Counted from the stretch's first letter, positions 1-7,516 are shown. The stretch is 7,693 nucleotides of DNA from an uncultured Saprospiraceae bacterium (GCA_937952155.1 CALFYH010000444.1:1-7693), one strand, 5' to 3'. Notes: generated from the sequence alone by a model not told the origin. Numbers and translations are program-made.

Positions 1-41
1 TAATTGACTAAAAATAAAAATGAAAAATATAACGCTAATCT

Positions 42-71
42 TTTGTAATCTGAAAAAAGGCATTAATTTTG
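42..71 (+). promoter_or_regulatory. Bacteroidota-type promoter of the tRNA-Phe gene
   Basis: A TTTG element lies at 42-45 and TAATTTTG at 64-71, an exact match to the TAnnTTTG -7 consensus of the Bacteroidota primary sigma factor. The spacer is 18 nt, close to the usual 19-21 nt. The tRNA begins 18 nt after the -7 box, so transcription would start about 10 nt upstream of the mature 5' end, leaving a short leader for RNase P to remove. The boxes and spacing are seen directly; promoter activity is inferred. Confidence 0.75.
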
Positions 72-89
72 CGTCGCTTTTTAAAACAG

Positions 90-162
<73 letters not shown>

Positions 163-165
163 CCG

Positions 166-203
166 AAAGGGGATAATTTTTTTATAAAATTGTCCCTTTT
201 TTT
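166..203 (+). terminator. Intrinsic terminator of the tRNA-Phe gene
   Basis: A 15-bp hairpin pairs 166-180 with 186-200 around a 5-nt loop (181-185). It contains three G-C pairs and two G-T wobbles, the rest A-T. The 3' arm merges with a run of seven T (197-203). It begins only four bases after the tRNA, so it closes a monocistronic tRNA transcript and separates it from the gene that starts at 252. Confidence 0.85.
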
Positions 204-251
204 ATACCCATAACTCACCTAAAATCGTTTCATTACGGTAATTCCTTGGTC

Positions 252-1070
252 ATGCAAATACACTCAATTTCTAAAGTTCTGGCACTTCCTATTGTACTTT
301 TAGCTGTTGCCATAATGTATTTCAGTTACAACAAATATCATTTTGTTTCTGTGTGGATATTTTTACCTGTGGCATTGTTGGTAGCGATCTATGTGTTTCA
401 TGGGCCATTGGATCATTGGTGGTTGAGTAAGTTTCCATTAAAATTTGATCCTAAGTTGCGAGAATGGTTGGTGAAATATTTTGAGCCTTACAATAAATTG
501 TCTGATGATAAAAAATCTCTATTCGAATATAGACTCACATTATATCTAGAAGGTCGGCTTTTCCAATCTGTAGGTGCAGAACTTCGAGAAGTTCCTGAAG
601 ACATTAAATGTATGGTGGCAGCTCATGGAGTAGTAATTGGACTTGCACACAAAGACTATCTAATAGGTGATATGGATAGGATATATTTGTACAAACATCC
701 ATTTCCGACGCCTGACATGCAGTTTTTGCATAACGTAGAAGTCAATGCAGAAGATGGTGTCATCATATTGTCTTTGGAGCAACTAACCAATGCTGTACTT
801 CATCCTGACAAGTATTATAACACAGCTTTTCACGCTTACGCAGAAGCTTTTTTGATTACACAAAAGAATATAACTTATCCTGATGTTTCGGACACTTGGC
901 AAATTATTGAAAAAATAAGTAGTTGGGATCAAGACAATATTCTAAATCAAACAGGTCTGAAAGATGTAAAGCCATTAGTTGTTCACATTGCCCTTTACCA
1001 TAGTATGCCTGAGATGTATAAATCCATAAGTCCAGAACTCTGGGAAAAGTGGCATCACATTTTTGGGTAA
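252..1070 (+). CDS. Membrane-anchored MtfA-like (peptidase M90-like) protein with degenerate zinc motif
   Basis: The 272-residue protein begins at the ATG at 252. A TTG two codons upstream (246) is in frame but less likely. Neither start has a clear Shine-Dalgarno sequence. Two hydrophobic segments, about residues 9-26 and 32-49, should place the rest on one face of the inner membrane. The remainder resembles MtfA, the Mlc-titrating zinc aminopeptidase of E. coli. Matches are a F..R..LYLE.R.F block (about 91-104), the V.AA.GVVIGL helix (about 122-131), a IYLYKHPF strand (about 144-151) and a C-terminal MPEMY...SPELWEKW helix (about 252-267). In MtfA the catalytic motif is HExxH; here the aligned position reads HAYAE (194-198), and the downstream ligand glutamate appears to be alanine. 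I infer loss of peptidase activity with the fold kept, perhaps as a binding protein. The family call rests on remembered E. coli MtfA sequence. Confidence 0.7.
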   Translation: MQIHSISKVLALPIVLLAVAIMYFSYNKYHFVSVWIFLPVALLVAIYVFHGPLDHWWLSKFPLKFDPKLREWLVKYFEPYNKLSDDKKSLFEYRLTLYLEGRLFQSVGAELREVPEDIKCMVAAHGVVIGLAHKDYLIGDMDRIYLYKHPFPTPDMQFLHNVEVNAEDGVIILSLEQLTNAVLHPDKYYNTAFHAYAEAFLITQKNITYPDVSDTWQIIEKISSWDQDNILNQTGLKDVKPLVVHIALYHSMPEMYKSISPELWEKWHHIFG

Positions 1071-1194
1071 GAATCTGATAATTTTCCTTTGGACAAATAT
1101 GATGCTAAAAATTGCATGAGCCTATATAGAAGTTAGATCTAAGGCAAGTCAAAGTTTTGGTAAAGTTGAACCCATATAAAGACCTAGGTGTTAG

Positions 1195-1232
1195 AAAATA
1201 AAAAAGCCACAACCTTGTGAAAAGATTGTGGC
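1195..1232 (-). terminator. Intrinsic terminator downstream of htpG
   Basis: On the minus strand a hairpin follows the htpG stop codon by 22 nt. GCCACAA at 1206-1212 pairs with TTGTGGC at 1226-1232. A C-A mismatch (1213/1225) follows, then three more pairs and a 5-nt loop (1217-1221). The stem is followed on the minus strand by a T-rich run (1205 down to 1195, all T except one A). The plus strand has no T run after the hairpin, so it should act only on htpG transcripts and not on the gene that ends at 1070. Confidence 0.85.
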
Positions 1233-1254
1233 CTGTGATATTGAATAAGAAATC

Positions 1255-3123
1255 CTATTTTACAAATTCTAGACTGCGGCTGATGAATGCAGACAACTCT
1301 TCACCCTTAAGCATGTTTTGGTTAAGAAGCGCAAGATCATGAAGATAACCTGCAAAATCTGCTTTTTTATCTTCGCTTTTCATCTTGATAAGTTTATCGG
1401 CTATCAGCGGATGATTGGTATTGATCACCACATTGTGGCTATCTGGAAACATACTCATATCCATACCTTGCATCGCTTGCATTTCTTTCATTCTACGCAT
1501 AAATTCAGGCTTGGTGATCATGACTGGATGATCATTTGGCGATAAAGCCTTCATTTCAATATGTCCAGTACCCAAGTTCTTTACCGATTTTGTAAATATA
1601 TCTTTGACTTTGTCCTGGTCAGCTTGACTTAAAACTGATTCTTTGGTTTCTTCCTTTTGAACCAGATTGTCAGGTGTCTCTGAGTCCACACGCACAAAAG
1701 TCACTTCATTGCCTTTGTATTCAATATGCTGCATGAAGTGGTTATCAATAATGGTATCCATCTCCAACACATCATATCCATAATCTTTAGCTGCCTTTAT
1801 ATAACTGTGCTGTGCTTTGATATCATTGGCATAGATATAGATCAGTTTATTGTGCTTGTCAGTCTGTGTGGCTTTTACCTTTTCTTTGTATTCATCTAAT
1901 GTAAAGTGGGCATTGTCAAGATTGCGAAGCAAAGCAAAAGACATCGCCTTCTCATTGAATTTTTCGTCTGAAATCATGCCGTATTTCACGAAAGTACTGA
2001 TTTCCTTCCACTTATCTTCGTAAGATGGTCTGTCAGTATTGAAAAGAGACTGCAATTTCTCTGCAACTTTTTTGGAAATATAGGTATTGATTTTCTTGAC
2101 GTTCGCATCAGACTGGAGATAACTTCTTGATACATTCAAAGGAATATCTGGTGAATCTATTACACCATGAAGCAACATAAGAAATTCGGGTACGATCTCT
2201 TTTACATCATCAGTGATAAATACTTGATTGCTATATAATTGTATCTTGTTTTTCTGTACTTCAAAACTGTTGTTCATCTTAGGAAAATACAAGATACCTG
2301 TCAGATTGAATGGATAATCTATATTGAGGTGAATCCAGAAAAGTGGTGGTGAACTGTATGGATGTAATTCCTGATAGAAGTTTTTATAATCCTCATCGGT
2401 CAAATCTGAAGGTTTCTTTTTCCAGATTGGATGTGGATTATTGATGATATTGTCAGACTCGGTTTTGATCTCTTTTTTGTCATCGCCTTCGCCTTCCCAC
2501 GTACTTTCAGTTTTGGTACCGAATTTTATTTCGATTGGTAAAAACTTACAATATTTATTAAGCAATTCTTTGATGCGCTGATCTTCGAGGTATTCCTTAT
2601 TTTCTTCATTGATATAAAGGATGATTTCAGTACCTCGTTCGGTTTTGTCACTAGGCTCGATGGTATATTCGGGATTACCGTCACATTCCCATTTTACAGC
2701 AGGTGCATCATCGCGATAGGATTTTGTGATGACTTCTACTTTGTCAGCTACCATAAATGCCGAATAAAATCCTAGACCAAAATGTCCGATTATGGTTGCA
2801 TCATCTTTGTACTTTGCCAAAAATTCTTCTGCTGAAGAAAACGCCATTTGGTTTAGATATTTATTGACTTCATCTTCAGACATGCCTATACCTTTATCGA
2901 TGATATGCAGCGTCTTAGTGTCGTTATTTACTTTTATCTCTATCTTGATATCGCCAAGATCTCCTTTGACCTCACCTTTTTGAGCTAGTGTTTTTATTTT
3001 GGTAGTAGCATCTACTGCATTTGACACTAACTCTCTCAAAAAGATTTCGTGATCGGAGTAAAGAAACTTTTTAATGATCGGAAATATATTTTCCGCTTGA
3101 ACTGATATATTACCTTTTGACAT
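1255..3123 (-). CDS. htpG: Molecular chaperone HtpG (bacterial Hsp90)
   Basis: This 622-residue protein is the cytosolic ATP-dependent chaperone of the Hsp90 family, about the same length as E. coli HtpG. The N-terminal GHKL ATPase domain shows all its signatures: ELVSNAVDA with catalytic Glu31 and Mg-binding Asn35, the DKGIGM nucleotide loop with Asp76, the glycine-rich lid GHFGLGFYSAFMVAD (113-127) and GTEI (164-167). The middle domain carries IPLNVSRSYLQ (327-337), whose Arg333 matches the conserved arginine that contacts the ATP gamma-phosphate. A C-terminal dimerisation domain follows. The segment after the ATPase domain (about 205-224) is acidic and lysine-rich and differs from E. coli, as does the FSSAEEF region near 95-101; both look like the Bacteroidota form. 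The ATG at 3121-3123 gives the standard MSKGNI-type start. The gene is divergent from the hydrolase gene and ends in its own terminator, so it is probably monocistronic. Confidence 0.98.
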   Translation of the reverse strand: MSKGNISVQAENIFPIIKKFLYSDHEIFLRELVSNAVDATTKIKTLAQKGEVKGDLGDIKIEIKVNNDTKTLHIIDKGIGMSEDEVNKYLNQMAFSSAEEFLAKYKDDATIIGHFGLGFYSAFMVADKVEVITKSYRDDAPAVKWECDGNPEYTIEPSDKTERGTEIILYINEENKEYLEDQRIKELLNKYCKFLPIEIKFGTKTESTWEGEGDDKKEIKTESDNIINNPHPIWKKKPSDLTDEDYKNFYQELHPYSSPPLFWIHLNIDYPFNLTGILYFPKMNNSFEVQKNKIQLYSNQVFITDDVKEIVPEFLMLLHGVIDSPDIPLNVSRSYLQSDANVKKINTYISKKVAEKLQSLFNTDRPSYEDKWKEISTFVKYGMISDEKFNEKAMSFALLRNLDNAHFTLDEYKEKVKATQTDKHNKLIYIYANDIKAQHSYIKAAKDYGYDVLEMDTIIDNHFMQHIEYKGNEVTFVRVDSETPDNLVQKEETKESVLSQADQDKVKDIFTKSVKNLGTGHIEMKALSPNDHPVMITKPEFMRRMKEMQAMQGMDMSMFPDSHNVVINTNHPLIADKLIKMKSEDKKADFAGYLHDLALLNQNMLKGEELSAFISRSLEFVK

Positions 3124-3157
3124 AATTTATATTACTTTTTTGATTACACTGCTAATA

Positions 3158-3272
3158 GTCAAAGTTTATGCCATGTCAATATTTAGTGTCAAATTGGCAG
3201 TAAATGTGGTTTATAGATGAAAATATTTCAGGTAATTTTACGGACAGGTCAATAGGCGGCAGTTTATGGCAT
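3158..3272. repeat. Repeated short elements between htpG and the hydrolase gene
   Basis: Two 12-bp direct copies differ by one base: AGTTTATGCCAT at 3163-3174 and AGTTTATGGCAT at 3261-3272. GTCAATA also occurs twice, at 3175-3181 directly after the first 12-mer and at 3248-3254 just before the second. The related GTCAAA occurs at 3158-3163 and 3188-3193. The elements lie in the 200-bp region between two divergent genes, so they could be binding sites for a regulator. They are short and the DNA is AT-rich, so chance is possible. Confidence 0.4.
3160..3193 (-). promoter_or_regulatory. Candidate htpG promoter
   Basis: Read on the minus strand, TTTG (3193-3190) is followed after 22 nt by AAACTTTG (3167-3160). 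This matches five of the six fixed positions of the Bacteroidota TAnnTTTG -7 box, with a spacer slightly longer than usual. The box lies 36 bp upstream of the htpG start codon. I see no CIRCE-type inverted repeat in this region. The match is imperfect, so this is a candidate only. Confidence 0.35.
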
Positions 3273-3323
3273 ACTTTTTTTAGATGAAGTGTATCTTTAT
3301 GTCTCAAAGTCTAAATATTCATC

Positions 3324-4100
3324 ATGAAGCAATGGTACTTTTTATTTCTTGTACTTTTCACAATAGGATGCGCAACTTCTAAATATACGCAGGGTATCAA
3401 TGCCCGCACTTTTAAATCAGCTGACGGAACTACGTTGCCATACAACATCTTTTATCCAGATGAATACAAGAACACAAAAGATAAAATTCCACTTTTTATT
3501 TGGCTACATGGCGCAGGTGAACGTGGCGATGACAATGTGAGTCAACTCATCCATATTGTACCTTATCTAGCGTCCGATATGGTGCAGTCAAAATATCCAA
3601 GCATTATTTTGGCACCACAATGTCCAAAGGACGAATACTGGGCTCCTGTGAAGAGATTCGAATGGAGTATCATCAATGGTGGAGCAGTCACGCCTCCAAT
3701 GGAAAGACTTATTCAACTTCTAGAACAGATATTGAAAGATCCAAAAATAGACAAAAATCGCATATATATAGGCGGATTGTCAATGGGCGGCTTTGGTACC
3801 TATGATTTATTGTCTCGGAAACCAGAATGGTTTGCTGCAGCAGTACCCATCTGCGGCGGCGCAGATCTCGACAAAGCAAAAAATTATAAGGATATTCCAC
3901 TTTGGATTTTTCATGGTGCCAAAGATACTGTAGTTCCAGTAACACTTTCGAAAGATATGTACCAAGTATTTGGCACTTTTGGCGGTAATGCGAAATATAA
4001 AGAATACCCTGAAGGTGGCCATGATATATGGAATATGGCGATCAGAGAACCTGAATTATTGCCTTGGTTATTTGCGCAAAACAAAAACACACTTAAATAG
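3324..4100 (+). CDS. Alpha/beta hydrolase, predicted lipoprotein esterase/peptidase (COG4099 / PHB-depolymerase-like)
   Basis: The 258-residue protein begins with a lipoprotein signal peptide: Lys2, a hydrophobic core (about 4-14) and TIGC with the probable lipidated Cys16. Thr at -3 is less usual than Leu, so lipidation is probable rather than certain. The mature part is a compact alpha/beta hydrolase with the features of the predicted-peptidase/prolyl-oligopeptidase-like group. These are the oxyanion segment LHGAGERGDDN (61-71), the nucleophile elbow GLSMGG with Ser153, the acid Asp201 in FHGAKDTVVP and the base His233 in GGHDIWN, so the catalytic triad is complete. Family members hydrolyse ester or peptide bonds; the substrate here cannot be told from sequence. 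It should act in the periplasm or at the outer membrane. Residues after Cys16 (ATSK) lack an obvious acidic surface-export signal. The gene is divergent from htpG and converges on the helicase gene. Confidence 0.87.
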   Translation: MKQWYFLFLVLFTIGCATSKYTQGINARTFKSADGTTLPYNIFYPDEYKNTKDKIPLFIWLHGAGERGDDNVSQLIHIVPYLASDMVQSKYPSIILAPQCPKDEYWAPVKRFEWSIINGGAVTPPMERLIQLLEQILKDPKIDKNRIYIGGLSMGGFGTYDLLSRKPEWFAAAVPICGGADLDKAKNYKDIPLWIFHGAKDTVVPVTLSKDMYQVFGTFGGNAKYKEYPEGGHDIWNMAIREPELLPWLFAQNKNTLK

Positions 4101-4116
4101 GATCCAGCGTATAAAG

Positions 4117-6570
4117 TTATTTTTCTAGTTCTTTTGTCATTTTCCTGATTCGGTCTTCTAGTTTTTCGGAAGTAAGATTTTCTCTCATCCTATCTGCAAT
4201 TATTGGAAAAGAAAAAGGCGTAGCTTTATCAGGTTGACTTATGATAAAATGGGTATCTGTGATGCGCATCAAGGCTTGTCTCATTCGTGTCTCTTCCAAT
4301 TGAAAAGTCATAACTTCATCAAACGCTTGTAAATAGAGCAAATTTTCTGGTTCGTATTCTCTAAAAACTTCATAAATCAATTGGCTGGAAGCCTGAATAT
4401 GGCGTTCTTTTTTTTGCTTGCCTGGGAAGCCTGAAAATATCATGCCCGAAATCCTAGCAATATCTCTAAACTTTCTTTTGGTCATTTCGACGCTATTGAT
4501 ACCTGCTTGAATATCAGACGTGAGATTTTGTGTGGTGAAAAGCGACTTATTTAACAATGATTCGACATCTATTTTTTGATCAGACAACAATTCAAAGCCA
4601 AGATCATTCATTGCAATGGAAAAAGTGATGGATTGTTGCATACTGATGCGTTTCGCAATGAGTGCAGCCATTCCTTCATGGACATTCCGACCTTCAAATG
4701 GATACATCACCAAATGATATCCTTCATTACTTTGAAAATATTCTATCAAAAACTCATCTCTTTTGGGAATAACAGACCGCACTGACTGCATTTCAAAAAG
4801 TGGTATCAGCGCGTCGATCTCAGGATCTGTGATATCACCTTCGGTGTATTGATATATCTTTTCGCGTAGCACCTTGGACATTTGTGAGCTTAGTGGCATC
4901 CTTCCACCTGCATATGAAGGGATTTTGCCAGATTTTGCTGTACTTGGTTTGACTCGAGCAGTCATCTCATGTATAGAAACTAACTCTAGACATCTACCAG
5001 CAAACCAAAAGGCATCACCAGGATTGAGTTGCGACATAAACGATTCTTCTACGACACCCAAATGGCCGCCTTTCATCAGTTTGACTGAGATCAAGGCTTC
5101 TGAGACGATAGTTCCGATGCTGAGTTTATGTCTAAGAATCTTCTTTTTGTCCGTCACCAAATATCGGCCATCATCAGCAATCTCTATTTTTTTATATTCG
5201 TCATACGCTTGTAAAGTGTCTCCTCCATATTGTAAGAAATTGATCATCTTTAGCCATTCCACATCATCGATTGATGAAAAACAATGGGTATTTTTTATTT
5301 GTAATAGTACTTTCTGCGGATAAAATCCCTCGGAAACTGCCAAGGTCATCAGGTATTGCAGTAACACATCAAAACTACGGATATATGGTATTCTTTCTTC
5401 TGGCTCTACATGAGTGATCGCCATCCGAAGACCTGCGGCTTCTATCAGTTCCAAAGCATGTGTAGGTACAAACCAGATATGGCTCTCGGCGCCGGGTTGA
5501 TGTCCACTTCGCCCAGCACGTTGCACAAAGCGGGCTACACCTTTGGGGCTACCTACTTGAATGATAGTCTCCACAGGCCTGAAATCTACGCCTAAGTCTA
5601 AACTAGATGTACATACAACAGCCTTTATCCTACCTTCATAAAGGGCATCCTCTACCCAATCTCTAATTTCTCGGCTGATCGATCCATGGTGCATGGCTAG
5701 TTGACCAGCCAGATCAGGGTCTAGTTCTAGCAATCTGTGATACCAAATTTCGCACTGTGCTCGGGTATTGGTAAATATTAGTGTTGTTCTGCTTTCTCTC
5801 AGGATGTCTATGACTTGATGGGCAAGTTTGAGACCTAGATGTCCTGCCCAAGGAAATTTTTCGATTTCTTCAGGAATGACAGAACGCAAGGTTATCTTTT
5901 TTTGAATGGATGACTTAATAACTATGCGTTTGTCTTCTGAGATCGGAAATAACAAGACATCAATCGCTTCATCCAAATTGCCAATGGTAGCAGAAATACC
6001 CCAAATTCTTACATTCGGATTAAGGCTCAAAATTGCTGATATAAGCAATTCGGTCTGCACACCACGTTTGGATCCTATGAGTTCGTGCCATTCATCAGCT
6101 ACGATACATGATACTGTAGCAAGGAAGTTTTTATAACCTTTGGTAGCAAGTATGACATGTAGGCTCTCTGGTGTAGTAATGAGTATTTCTGGCGGCGATT
6201 TGAATTGTGTGGCTCTATCCTTTGCTGTGGAATCACCAGTACGAATCTCTGCATTCCAAGGAAGCCCCAATGCTTGCAAAGCTTTTTCGCTGGAAATAAG
6301 GATTTCTTTGGCAAGTGCTTTTATTGGTGTGATCCAAATGAGCTTCAGCTGATTGGGCTTAGCTGTAAAAGCGTCTTTTTTGTGATTTTCAATATAATCT
6401 GCTAATACAGCCAATAAAACAGAAAATGTCTTGCCGCTCCCAGTTGGCGCATTGACTACACCCGAATATCCTTTTGCGTAAGCTTCCCATGTCTCTTTTT
6501 GGAAATCCATAGGTAGCCAATCCAATTGTTCAAACCACGATTCGACATGCCGGATTCCTGTATGTGTCAT
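4117..6570 (-). CDS. Lhr-family DEXH-box helicase, ligase-associated DNA damage response type
   Basis: This 817-residue superfamily 2 helicase is predicted to unwind nucleic acid in DNA repair. RecA-like domain 1 has a Q-like region (about 18-28), Walker A APTGSGKT (41-48), motif Ia TPIKALAKE (81-89), TTPESLH (132-138), Walker B DEWHE (159-163) and motif III SATIGN (193-198). Domain 2 has IFTNTRAQCE (265-274), HHGSIS (294-299), motif V SSLDLGVDF (322-330) and motif VI QRAGRSGH (350-357). The winged-helix and Lhr-specific region follows and includes YPFEGRNVHEGMAAL (623-637), which I recognise as characteristic of the ligase-associated group (TIGR04121). All helicase motifs are intact and the length is normal. 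In many bacteria such genes cluster with an ATP-dependent DNA ligase, a metallo-beta-lactamase-fold exonuclease and the phosphoesterase PdeM; none is in this window. The start at 6568-6570 lies 45 bp after dcd on the same strand, so co-transcription is plausible. Confidence 0.93.
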   Translation of the reverse strand: MTHTGIRHVESWFEQLDWLPMDFQKETWEAYAKGYSGVVNAPTGSGKTFSVLLAVLADYIENHKKDAFTAKPNQLKLIWITPIKALAKEILISSEKALQALGLPWNAEIRTGDSTAKDRATQFKSPPEILITTPESLHVILATKGYKNFLATVSCIVADEWHELIGSKRGVQTELLISAILSLNPNVRIWGISATIGNLDEAIDVLLFPISEDKRIVIKSSIQKKITLRSVIPEEIEKFPWAGHLGLKLAHQVIDILRESRTTLIFTNTRAQCEIWYHRLLELDPDLAGQLAMHHGSISREIRDWVEDALYEGRIKAVVCTSSLDLGVDFRPVETIIQVGSPKGVARFVQRAGRSGHQPGAESHIWFVPTHALELIEAAGLRMAITHVEPEERIPYIRSFDVLLQYLMTLAVSEGFYPQKVLLQIKNTHCFSSIDDVEWLKMINFLQYGGDTLQAYDEYKKIEIADDGRYLVTDKKKILRHKLSIGTIVSEALISVKLMKGGHLGVVEESFMSQLNPGDAFWFAGRCLELVSIHEMTARVKPSTAKSGKIPSYAGGRMPLSSQMSKVLREKIYQYTEGDITDPEIDALIPLFEMQSVRSVIPKRDEFLIEYFQSNEGYHLVMYPFEGRNVHEGMAALIAKRISMQQSITFSIAMNDLGFELLSDQKIDVESLLNKSLFTTQNLTSDIQAGINSVEMTKRKFRDIARISGMIFSGFPGKQKKERHIQASSQLIYEVFREYEPENLLYLQAFDEVMTFQLEETRMRQALMRITDTHFIISQPDKATPFSFPIIADRMRENLTSEKLEDRIRKMTKELEK

Positions 6571-6615
6571 GGATTTTGGATCTTACACGCTTTGGAGAAA
6601 GGATAATTTCTTATG

Positions 6616-7152
6616 TCAAAATTTATTTTTCCACATCATACTTTCTACGGGTTTTTCGGTGCGTTGATTGTATTTTGCATTAGACTTTTTGTTATAATAA
6701 TTGTCTATTTCGCCTTCTACTTTGAAGTAAATCAACTGGCCTACAGGCATGCCTGCATACACACGTACAGGCTGTACACATGATATTTCTAAGGTCCAAG
6801 TATTACAAAATCCTACATCTCCTTTGCCAGCCGTGGCATGGATGTCTATACCCAAGCGACCAATACTGGATTTTCCTTCTAGGAAAGGTACCGTGTGATG
6901 TGTTTCTGTATATTCTTCTGTTACGCCAAGATAAAGTGTTCCTGGCAACAAAACAAATCCTTCGGGGCCAATCTCGAAGTGTTTGATTTTATTGTGCTTT
7001 TTGGCATCCAATTCATGGTTTTCGTACACAGCAAGCCATTTACCGAGGTGTACATCATAGGAATTGGTACCCAGACAGTCCGGACGATACGGATCTATCA
7101 CGATATTGCCGTCAGCGATACTCTTTAATATTTCCTTATCGGTAAGAATCAT
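6616..7152 (-). CDS. dcd: dCTP deaminase
   Basis: The 178-residue protein belongs to the dUTPase-fold dCTP deaminases, which convert dCTP to dUTP and ammonia and so feed dTMP synthesis. The active-site block KSSIGRLG (94-101) matches RSSLARLG of E. coli Dcd. HATAGKGDVGF (105-115) follows, then TLE with Glu122. The distance from Arg99 to Glu122 (23 residues) equals that between Arg115 and catalytic Glu138 in E. coli, which supports the assignment. A Lys replaces the first Arg of the RSS motif, and Gly109 stands where E. coli has His125. HxTAG resembles bifunctional dCTP deaminase/dUTPases, but sequence alone does not settle whether dUMP is the product. The C-terminal NAKYNQRTEKPVES (158-171) matches the lid that closes over the nucleotide. 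The length is typical. It lies immediately upstream of the helicase on the same strand. Confidence 0.95.
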   Translation of the reverse strand: MILTDKEILKSIADGNIVIDPYRPDCLGTNSYDVHLGKWLAVYENHELDAKKHNKIKHFEIGPEGFVLLPGTLYLGVTEEYTETHHTVPFLEGKSSIGRLGIDIHATAGKGDVGFCNTWTLEISCVQPVRVYAGMPVGQLIYFKVEGEIDNYYNKKSNAKYNQRTEKPVESMMWKNKF

Positions 7153-7223
7153 ACTTCACTTTTTTGTGCGAAGATAAATGATTGTAACCAAATTTGTCAG
7201 ACAGATAGAAGGAAATAAAGTCT

Positions 7224-7499
7224 TTATTGACTATTCTTTGATGCTATAATTTCTTTTGCACCACCATAACCCACTATTAAAGCAAAAAGACCTAAGATGC
7301 CGACTGTTACATTTTTACCTAATAATCCATATGAAAGCAACAATAATCTATTCATTGTGACACTTTCTCCATTTTCATACGTGGTCATTGCGCTATAAAA
7401 ATAATAGGCAACTCCTAAAATAATAATAGCAAATCCGATACCTTTTAATCCACCCATCAAAGTTGGTTGTTCTTTTATTTCATTTTCTTGATTTTCCAT
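7224..7499 (-). CDS. Small two-helix membrane protein, unknown function
   Basis: I do not recognise this 91-residue protein. It has a hydrophilic, Glu/Gln-rich N-terminus (1-13) and a first hydrophobic segment (about 19-38). A polar loop follows (40-49, containing ENGES), then a second hydrophobic stretch (about 52-80) that includes RLLLLSYGLLGK and the glycine-rich helix VGILGLFALIVGYGG. The C-terminus is short and charged. The glycine spacing in both helices would allow tight helix packing. No catalytic or ligand-binding motif is visible. The ATG at 7497-7499 is preceded by an A/T-rich leader with no Shine-Dalgarno sequence. The gene begins 17 bp after the stop of the truncated membrane-protein gene to its right on the same strand, so the two are probably co-transcribed and may act together. 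Confidence 0.8.
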   Translation of the reverse strand: MENQENEIKEQPTLMGGLKGIGFAIIILGVAYYFYSAMTTYENGESVTMNRLLLLSYGLLGKNVTVGILGLFALIVGYGGAKEIIASKNSQ

Positions 7500-7516
7500 T
7501 TTTTAATAATTTAATT

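Noticed and set aside
246..251. TTG at 246 as the start of the MtfA-like gene.
   Set aside because: It adds only two residues, lacks a better ribosome-binding context, and an ATG follows in frame at 252.
1206..1232. The hairpin after htpG as a bidirectional terminator also serving the gene ending at 1070.
   Set aside because: There is no T run on the plus strand after the hairpin, and it is more than 130 bp beyond that gene's stop codon.
3292..3299. TATCTTTA as a -7 box for the hydrolase gene.
   Set aside because: The final G of the consensus is missing and no TTTG sits at the expected distance upstream. The box is also only 24 bp from the start codon.
4874..5323. A 149-codon plus-strand open frame opposite the helicase gene.
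   Set aside because: It lies wholly antisense to a well-supported helicase with intact motifs, and its translation has no recognisable domain. The other antisense or out-of-frame open stretches inside htpG, the hydrolase, the helicase and dcd were dropped for the same reason.
7169..7176. TATCTTCG on the minus strand as a -7 box for dcd.
   Set aside because: It has one mismatch, and the nearest upstream TTTG is only 12 nt away, too close for a Bacteroidota promoter. It may contribute but cannot be supported.
7214..7228. Palindrome AATAAAG-T-CTTTATT over the end of the 91-residue gene as a terminator.
   Set aside because: The loop would be a single base, the stem is nearly all A-T, it overlaps the stop codon and no T run follows on the minus strand.
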